In this document: piece after piece, positions 51,996-56,712 of the stretch
How positions within the stretch are numbered: position 1 is the stretch's first letter
Layout of the letters: every line of letters starts with the position of its first letter
NCBI RefSeq assembly: GCF_001426435.1
Contig: NZ_LMER01000018.1
Location: forward strand, 169,675-226,386
DNA length: 56,712 nucleotides
DNA from: Angustibacter sp. Root456
Lineage (GTDB): Bacteria; Actinomycetota; Actinomycetes; Actinomycetales; Angustibacteraceae
Reading direction: 5' to 3'
Notes under the pieces: generated by a model
Database searches by the model: none
Told to the model about the DNA's origin: nothing
Seen by the model: the letters and a program-made list of their open reading frames with translations, nothing else
Program-made: the position numbers and the translations under genes

Positions 51996-53125
51996 GCACC
52001 ACTCCCCGTGATCTGCGTGGCAGCCAGCTGGCCGCACGCGCCGTCGATGTCCTGGCCGCGAGTATCGCGCACGGTGGTGGGGATCCCCCGTGCACGCAAC
52101 GCCGACACGAACGCGTGCTCGACACGCGGGTCGCTGGCGGTCCACTTGCTGCCCGGCGTCGGGTTCAGCGGGATGGGGTTGACGTGCACCCAGCCCTTGC
52201 CGCGCGCGTTCAGCAGCTTGCCGAGCAGGTCGGCGCGCCAGGCCTGGTCGTTGATGTCGCGGATCAGCGCGTACTCGATGCTGACCCGACGGCCGGTGGT
52301 CTGGAAGTAGCGGTACGCCGCATCGAGCGCCTCGCCGACCTTCCAGCGGGTGTTGATGGGCACGAGCTCGTCGCGCAGCTCGTCGTCCGGGGCGTGCAGG
52401 CTCAGCGCCAGAGTCACAGGAATTCCCTCAGCCGCAAGTTTGTCGATCGCCGGCACCAGACCCACGGTGGACATCGTGATGCCGCGCGCGCTCATGCCTA
52501 AGCCGTCTGGTGTCGGGTCTGTGAGCCTACGAATTGCGCCAATAGCGGCTCGATAGTTCGCAAGCGCTTCGCCCATTCCCATGAAGACCACGTTGCTCAC
52601 CCGCAGGGGCGCGTCCACGTGCTCGCCGACCTCACCGCGCGTGAGCGAGCGAGCGCCGGCGACCACCTGCTCGACGATCTCGGCGGTCGACATGTTGCGG
52701 GTCAGCCCGGCCTGGCCGGTGGCGCAGAACGGGCAGTTCATGCCGCAGCCGGCCTGGCTGGACACGCACATCGTGACCCGGCCGGGGTAGCGCATGAGGA
52801 CGCTCTCGACGAGGGCGCCGTCGAACAGCCGCCACAGCGTCTTGACCGTCGCGCCGTGGTCGGCCGTGCGGACGCTCACCGGCGTGAGCAGCGAGGGCAG
52901 CAGCTGCTCGACGAGCTCGCCGCGCTGGGCCTTCGGCAGGTCGGTCATCGCCTCGGGGTCGTCGACCAGGCGCTCGAAGTAGTGGGTCGAGAGCTGGCGC
53001 GCGCGGTAGGCCGGCACGCCCAGCTCGCGCACGGCGTCCGCTCGCTCGTCCGGTGCGAGGTCGGCGAGGTGGCGCGGCGGCTTGGCGCGGCGGGGGGCGG
53101 TGAAGGTCAGCTGAGCGGGGGCCAT
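51992..53125 (-). CDS. rlmN: Dual-specificity 23S rRNA/tRNA adenine-C2 methyltransferase RlmN
   Basis: A radical SAM methyltransferase that makes m2A2503 in 23S rRNA and m2A37 in some tRNAs. The 377-residue product has the cluster motif CGMNCPFC (127-134), the GEAL-type segment [28 protein letters not shown], and a C-terminal catalytic Cys in [11 protein letters not shown]. The ATG at 53125 is the start. Codons 184-209 and about 228-237 are unusually rich in A/T at third positions and include TTA at codon 209 (52501-52499), unlike neighbouring genes. Order cdsA-rlmN-DivIVA is conserved. Confidence 0.95.
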   Translation of the reverse strand: MAPAQLTFTAPRRAKPPRHLADLAPDERADAVRELGVPAYRARQLSTHYFERLVDDPEAMTDLPKAQRGELVEQLLPSLLTPVSVRTADHGATVKTLWRLFDGALVESVLMRYPGRVTMCVSSQAGCGMNCPFCATGQAGLTRNMSTAEIVEQVVAGARSLTRGEVGEHVDAPLRVSNVVFMGMGEALANYRAAIGAIRRLTDPTPDGLGMSARGITMSTVGLVPAIDKLAAEGIPVTLALSLHAPDDELRDELVPINTRWKVGEALDAAYRYFQTTGRRVSIEYALIRDINDQAWRADLLGKLLNARGKGWVHVNPIPLNPTPGSKWTASDPRVEHAFVSALRARGIPTTVRDTRGQDIDGACGQLAATQITGSGA

Positions 53126-53146
53126 GGCTCTCCCAGTGTCCCAGAC

Positions 53147-54013
53147 TCAGGCGAGCAGGTGGAGCAGCAGCCAGGCCACCGGCGCGCTGACGAGCAGCGA
53201 GTCGAGCCGGTCCATCACGCCGCCGTGCCCCGGCAGCACCGATCCCATGTCCTTGATGCCCAGGTCGCGCTTGATCATCGACTCGGCGAGATCACCGACC
53301 GTGGCCGCGACGACGACGGCCGCGCCCAGCGCGACGCCACTCCACCACGGCGCGTCGAGCGCCAGCGGCATGAGCACCGCACCGGCGACGACGCAGGCGA
53401 TCACCGACCCCGCGAAGCCCTCCCACGACTTCTTGGGGCTCACCGCCGGTGCCATCGGATGGCGTCCGGCCACGACGCCCAAGGCGTACCCGCCGATGTC
53501 GCTGCACACCGTGACGACCATGAAGGTGAGCACCCGCCAGGCGCCGTCGTCCTCGGCCAGCATGAGGATGACGAAGCCCGCCAGCAGCGGCAGGTACGCG
53601 GCGGTGAACAGGCCCCCGGCGACGTCGCGCAACGCGCCCTGCGGCGTCTCGGCGCTGCGCCAGACCAGCACTCCCACGGCGGTCAGGACGAAGCAGACCG
53701 CCAGCGCCTGGCCTCCGGCGCTGTAGGCCGCCACCAGCATGGCGACGGCGCCGACGGCGACGGGCGGCAGCGGTACGTGCACGTGGCGCTGCGCCAGCGC
53801 CTGCGACAGCTCCCACACCGCCAGGCACACCGCGACCACGACGACGGCGATGAACGCCTCGCGCCGGATGAACAGCGAGGCGATCACCACGACGCCGAGA
53901 CCGACGCCGACGCCGACGGCAGCCGGCAGGTTGCGGCCGGCGCGCGGCGGCGTCCGGGATGCTCGCGCCGCCGAACGGGTCAGCGGCGGCTGGCTGGGGC
54001 TGAGGTCACTCAC
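53147..54013 (-). CDS. cdsA: Phosphatidate cytidylyltransferase
   Basis: Makes CDP-diacylglycerol from phosphatidate and CTP for phospholipid synthesis. The 288-residue membrane protein has about eight hydrophobic segments. The family signature near the end is SMIKRDLGIKDMGSVLPGHG followed by GVMDRLDS, with the catalytic Asp residues. DIGGYALGVVAGRHPMAP-SPKKSWEGFAGS is also typical. A basic, Ser/Pro-rich N-terminus precedes the first helix. The GTG at 54013 is chosen for the fullest start; a second GTG two bases along is out of frame. Gene order frr-cdsA-rlmN is conserved. Confidence 0.95.
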   Translation of the reverse strand: MSDLSPSQPPLTRSAARASRTPPRAGRNLPAAVGVGVGLGVVVIASLFIRREAFIAVVVVAVCLAVWELSQALAQRHVHVPLPPVAVGAVAMLVAAYSAGGQALAVCFVLTAVGVLVWRSAETPQGALRDVAGGLFTAAYLPLLAGFVILMLAEDDGAWRVLTFMVVTVCSDIGGYALGVVAGRHPMAPAVSPKKSWEGFAGSVIACVVAGAVLMPLALDAPWWSGVALGAAVVVAATVGDLAESMIKRDLGIKDMGSVLPGHGGVMDRLDSLLVSAPVAWLLLHLLA

Positions 54014-54051
54014 GGGCGTCCGGGCGGTCCGAGCGAGAGGGCGAGCAGGGC

Positions 54052-54609
54052 TCAGACCTCGAGCAGCTCGGCCTCCTTGTGCTTGAGCAGGTCGTCGACC
54101 AGATCCACGTGCTTCTTCGTCACGGCCTCGAGCTCCTTCTCGGCGCGCGTGCCCTCGTCCTCGCCGACCTCGCCGTCCTTGACCAGGCGGTCGAGTTCCT
54201 CCTTGGCCCGACGGCGGATGTTGCGGATCGACACCCGCGCCTCCTCCGCCTTGTGGCGGGCGAGCTTGATGTAGTCCTTGCGCCGCTCCTCGGTGAGCTG
54301 CGGCAGCACGACGCGGATGACGTTGCCGTCGTTCGCCGGGTTCGCGCCCAGGTCGCTGTCACGCAGCGTCTTCTCGATCTCGCTCATCGAGCTCTTGTCG
54401 TAGGGCGTGATGAGCACCGTGCGCGCTTCCGGCGTCTGGAACGACGCCAGCTGCATGAGCGGAGTCGGGGAACCGTAGTAGTCGACCACCAGCTTGGTGA
54501 ACATCGCCGGGTTGGCCCGACCGGTGCGGATCGCCCCGAAGTCCTCCTTGGCGACCTCGATGGCCTTGGTCATCTTCTCCTCGGCATCGAAGAGGGTCTC
54601 GTCGATCAC
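54052..54609 (-). CDS. frr: Ribosome recycling factor
   Basis: Splits post-termination ribosomes together with EF-G. The 185-residue product is full length. It has the three-helix-bundle core with [56 protein letters not shown] and the C-terminal helix [15 protein letters not shown]. The GTG at 54609 has AAGGAG five bases upstream. It lies 80 bases downstream of pyrH on the same strand. Confidence 0.97.
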   Translation of the reverse strand: MIDETLFDAEEKMTKAIEVAKEDFGAIRTGRANPAMFTKLVVDYYGSPTPLMQLASFQTPEARTVLITPYDKSSMSEIEKTLRDSDLGANPANDGNVIRVVLPQLTEERRKDYIKLARHKAEEARVSIRNIRRRAKEELDRLVKDGEVGEDEGTRAEKELEAVTKKHVDLVDDLLKHKEAELLEV

Positions 54610-54689
54610 TCGGGCTCCTTGGGTCTGGCCGTGCGGGTCAGCGGTGGGGCTGGGTCGGGCTGGCGGGACTGGGGCGGCGCGGGGCAGGC

Positions 54690-55553
<864 letters not shown>

Positions 55554-55599
55554 CTACCGAGGGGTAGCAGAGCCAACGCCGGACGGGTGAGACGGGTGA

Positions 55600-55647
55600 G
55601 CACGACGGCGCCCCGCCCACCGAGAGGTGAGCGGGGCGCCGTCGTGC
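55600..55647 (-). terminator. Very stable hairpin between tsf and pyrH
   Basis: GCACGACGGCGCCCCGC (55600-55616) pairs perfectly with GCGGGGCGCCGTCGTGC (55631-55647), 17 bp. After one mismatch, CACC/GGTG continue the stem around a GAGA tetraloop. It starts 18 bases after the tsf stop and has no U-tract. A terminator or attenuator ending the rpsB-tsf transcript; pyrH then needs its own promoter in 55449-55599. Confidence 0.85.
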
Positions 55648-55664
55648 AGGGCCGGGGGTCGACG

Positions 55665-56495
55665 TCAGGCGTCGGCGCCAACCCGGAACCGCGCGAACGC
55701 GACCGGCTTCACGCCGGCCTCGCTGAGCACGGCGCCCACGGTCTTCTTGCTGTCCTTGGCGTACGGCTGGTCGACGAGGACGTTCTCCTTGAAGAAGCCC
55801 TGCAGACGGCCCTCGACGATCTTCGGCAGCGCCGCCTCGGGCTTGCCCTCGTTGCGGGCCGTCTCGTCGGCGATCCGGCGCTCGGTCTCGACGACCTCGG
55901 CCGGCACGTCGTCGCGCGAGACGTACTTCGGCTGCATGGCGGCGATGTGCATGGCGACGTCACGGGCGACGTCCGCAGCACCGTCGGTGGCCAGGATCAC
56001 ACCGACCTGCGGGGGCAGGTCGGGGCTGGTGCGGTGCAGGTACGACGCGACGGCCGCACCCTCCACGCGCGCCACGCGACGCACCTCGATCTTCTCGCCG
56101 ATGGCCGCGTTGGCCTCGTCGAGCACCTCACGCACGCTCTGCCCCTCGATGGAGGAGTCGAGCAGCGCCTCGGCGTCCGTGGCGTTGATCGCCACGGCCT
56201 GGTCGAGGACGCGCTGGGCGACGGCCTGGAACTTGTCGCCCTTGGCGACGAAGTCGGTCTCGCAGTTGACCTCGACCAGCGTGCCGACGCCACCGTCGAC
56301 GTGGATGGCCACCAGGCCGTTGCTGGCGTTGCGGCCCTCGCGCTTGGCGACGCCCTTCTGGCCCTTGACCCGCAGGATCTCGGTGGCCTTGGCGCGGTCG
56401 CCGTCGGCCTCGTCCAGGGCCTTCTTGACGTCGAGCATGCCGGCGCCGGTCTGCTCGCGCAGCGCCTTGATGTCAGCGGCGGTGTAGTTCGCCAT
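55665..56495 (-). CDS. tsf: Elongation factor Ts
   Basis: Nucleotide exchange factor for EF-Tu. The 276-residue product has the N-terminal UBA-like domain ADIKALREQTGAGMLDVKKALDEADGD, the invariant VEVNCETDFVAKGD, IHVDGGVG and AMHIAAMQPKYVSRDDVP. The C-terminal part has QPYAKDSKKTVG. Length is normal for actinobacteria. The ATG at 56495 gives MANYTAADIKALREQ. It lies 52 bases downstream of rpsB. Confidence 0.98.
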   Translation of the reverse strand: MANYTAADIKALREQTGAGMLDVKKALDEADGDRAKATEILRVKGQKGVAKREGRNASNGLVAIHVDGGVGTLVEVNCETDFVAKGDKFQAVAQRVLDQAVAINATDAEALLDSSIEGQSVREVLDEANAAIGEKIEVRRVARVEGAAVASYLHRTSPDLPPQVGVILATDGAADVARDVAMHIAAMQPKYVSRDDVPAEVVETERRIADETARNEGKPEAALPKIVEGRLQGFFKENVLVDQPYAKDSKKTVGAVLSEAGVKPVAFARFRVGADA

Positions 56496-56547
56496 TCGGG
56501 TGGTACTCCCTCTCGCAGGTGCTGGGGTGTGGGCTGGTCCGGACGGC

Positions 56548-56712
56548 TCAGGCCTGGGTCTCGTCGGCCGGCGCGGCCTCGGCGGCGGGCGCCTCGGTGG
56601 CCTCGGTCGACTCCACGGCGTCAGCGGTCTCGGTGGCAGCCTCGGTGGCAGCCTCGGTGGCAGCCGGAGCCTCGGTGGCAGCCGGAGCCTCGGTGGCAGC
56701 CGGAGCCTCGGT
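56548..56712 (-). CDS. rpsB: 30S ribosomal protein S2, C-terminal tail (runs off the right edge)
   Basis: The last 54 codons only, ending at the TGA 56550-56548. The visible part is an Ala/Glu/Thr/Pro-rich tail made of ATEAPA- and ATEA-type repeats and ending APADETQA. Such acidic Ala-rich tails are common on actinobacterial S2. The S2 core is outside the window, so the identity rests on the tail and the conserved rpsB-tsf order. Confidence 0.75.
   Translation of the reverse strand, partial: TEAPAATEAPAATEAPAATEAATEAATETADAVESTEATEAPAAEAAPADETQA
56625..56712. repeat. Short tandem repeats in the rpsB tail
   Basis: Twelve-base units GGTGGCAGCCTC followed by 18-base units GGTGGCAGCCGGAGCCTC (three visible) reach the window edge. 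All are multiples of three, so the tail can vary in length without frameshift. Confidence 0.8.

Noticed and set aside
56625-56712. CRISPR-like or satellite array at the right edge
   Set aside because: Units are 12 and 18 bases without spacers and are in frame in the rpsB tail.

Overview
The window is chromosomal DNA of a very GC-rich actinobacterium (I estimate about 70-73% G+C by eye). GC-ending codons dominate, GTG starts are common, and many neighbouring genes overlap by GTGA or ATGA. Ribosome-binding sites of the AGGAGG type are clear where starts do not overlap. Gene content (NusA-YlxR-IF2 block, two-domain GNAT next to ispG, DUF4439, DivIVA-domain protein after rlmN, PPOX-type flavin proteins) fits class Actinomycetes; I cannot name the genus. 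No rRNA, tRNA, CRISPR, transposase or phage gene was seen.

Both ends are conserved housekeeping blocks read on the minus strand. On the right (56.7 to 51.5 kb) are rpsB-tsf-pyrH-frr-cdsA-rlmN and a DivIVA-domain gene. On the left (13.4 kb to 1) are dxr-rseP-ispG-GNAT, a small ribbon-helix-helix gene, VOC-GNAT, proS-tauE, and rimP-nusA-ylxR-infB. A plus-strand trio (lipoprotein, DUF4439, APH-type kinase) sits inside the left block. Between dxr and the DivIVA gene lie about 38 kb (13.4-51.5 kb) of accessory metabolism.

That central region is dominated by amine and GABA catabolism. A PotABCD-type polyamine transporter (30.1-34.3 kb) is co-transcribed with an aminoaldehyde dehydrogenase and an FAD amine oxidase, divergent from a PucR-family regulator. 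An Lrp-family regulator heads an operon with a putrescine-type aminotransferase, a PPOX protein and a second FAD amine oxidase, divergent from a second aminoaldehyde dehydrogenase. gabD and gabT are divergent at 13.4-16.4 kb; an agmatinase-family ureohydrolase and mmsA lie at 25.9-28.4 kb. Together these could take agmatine, guanidinobutyrate or putrescine to aminobutyraldehyde, GABA, succinate semialdehyde and succinate. Interspersed are a UbiB-type kinase, an LLM flavoprotein, a saccharopine dehydrogenase-like enzyme, a MarR regulator, a P1 peptidase, an MBL hydrolase, a GH13 enzyme, a cytochrome P450, a NERD-domain gene, a propionyl-CoA synthetase-like enzyme, a class V aminotransferase-like enzyme and a LOG-family protein.

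The most unusual signals are non-coding or structural. An 88-bp near-palindrome sits before mmsA, with a diverged half-copy 21 kb away. A 20-bp intergenic repeat occurs three times around the NERD gene. Three CTAG units at an exact 8-bp period lie directly before a ribbon-helix-helix gene. A 16-bp motif is shared by two catabolic control regions, and a CACTGTGT motif by three. A 23-bp duplication at a gene junction precedes an aminotransferase that seems to lack about 80 internal residues. rlmN carries an AT-rich codon patch with a TTA codon.
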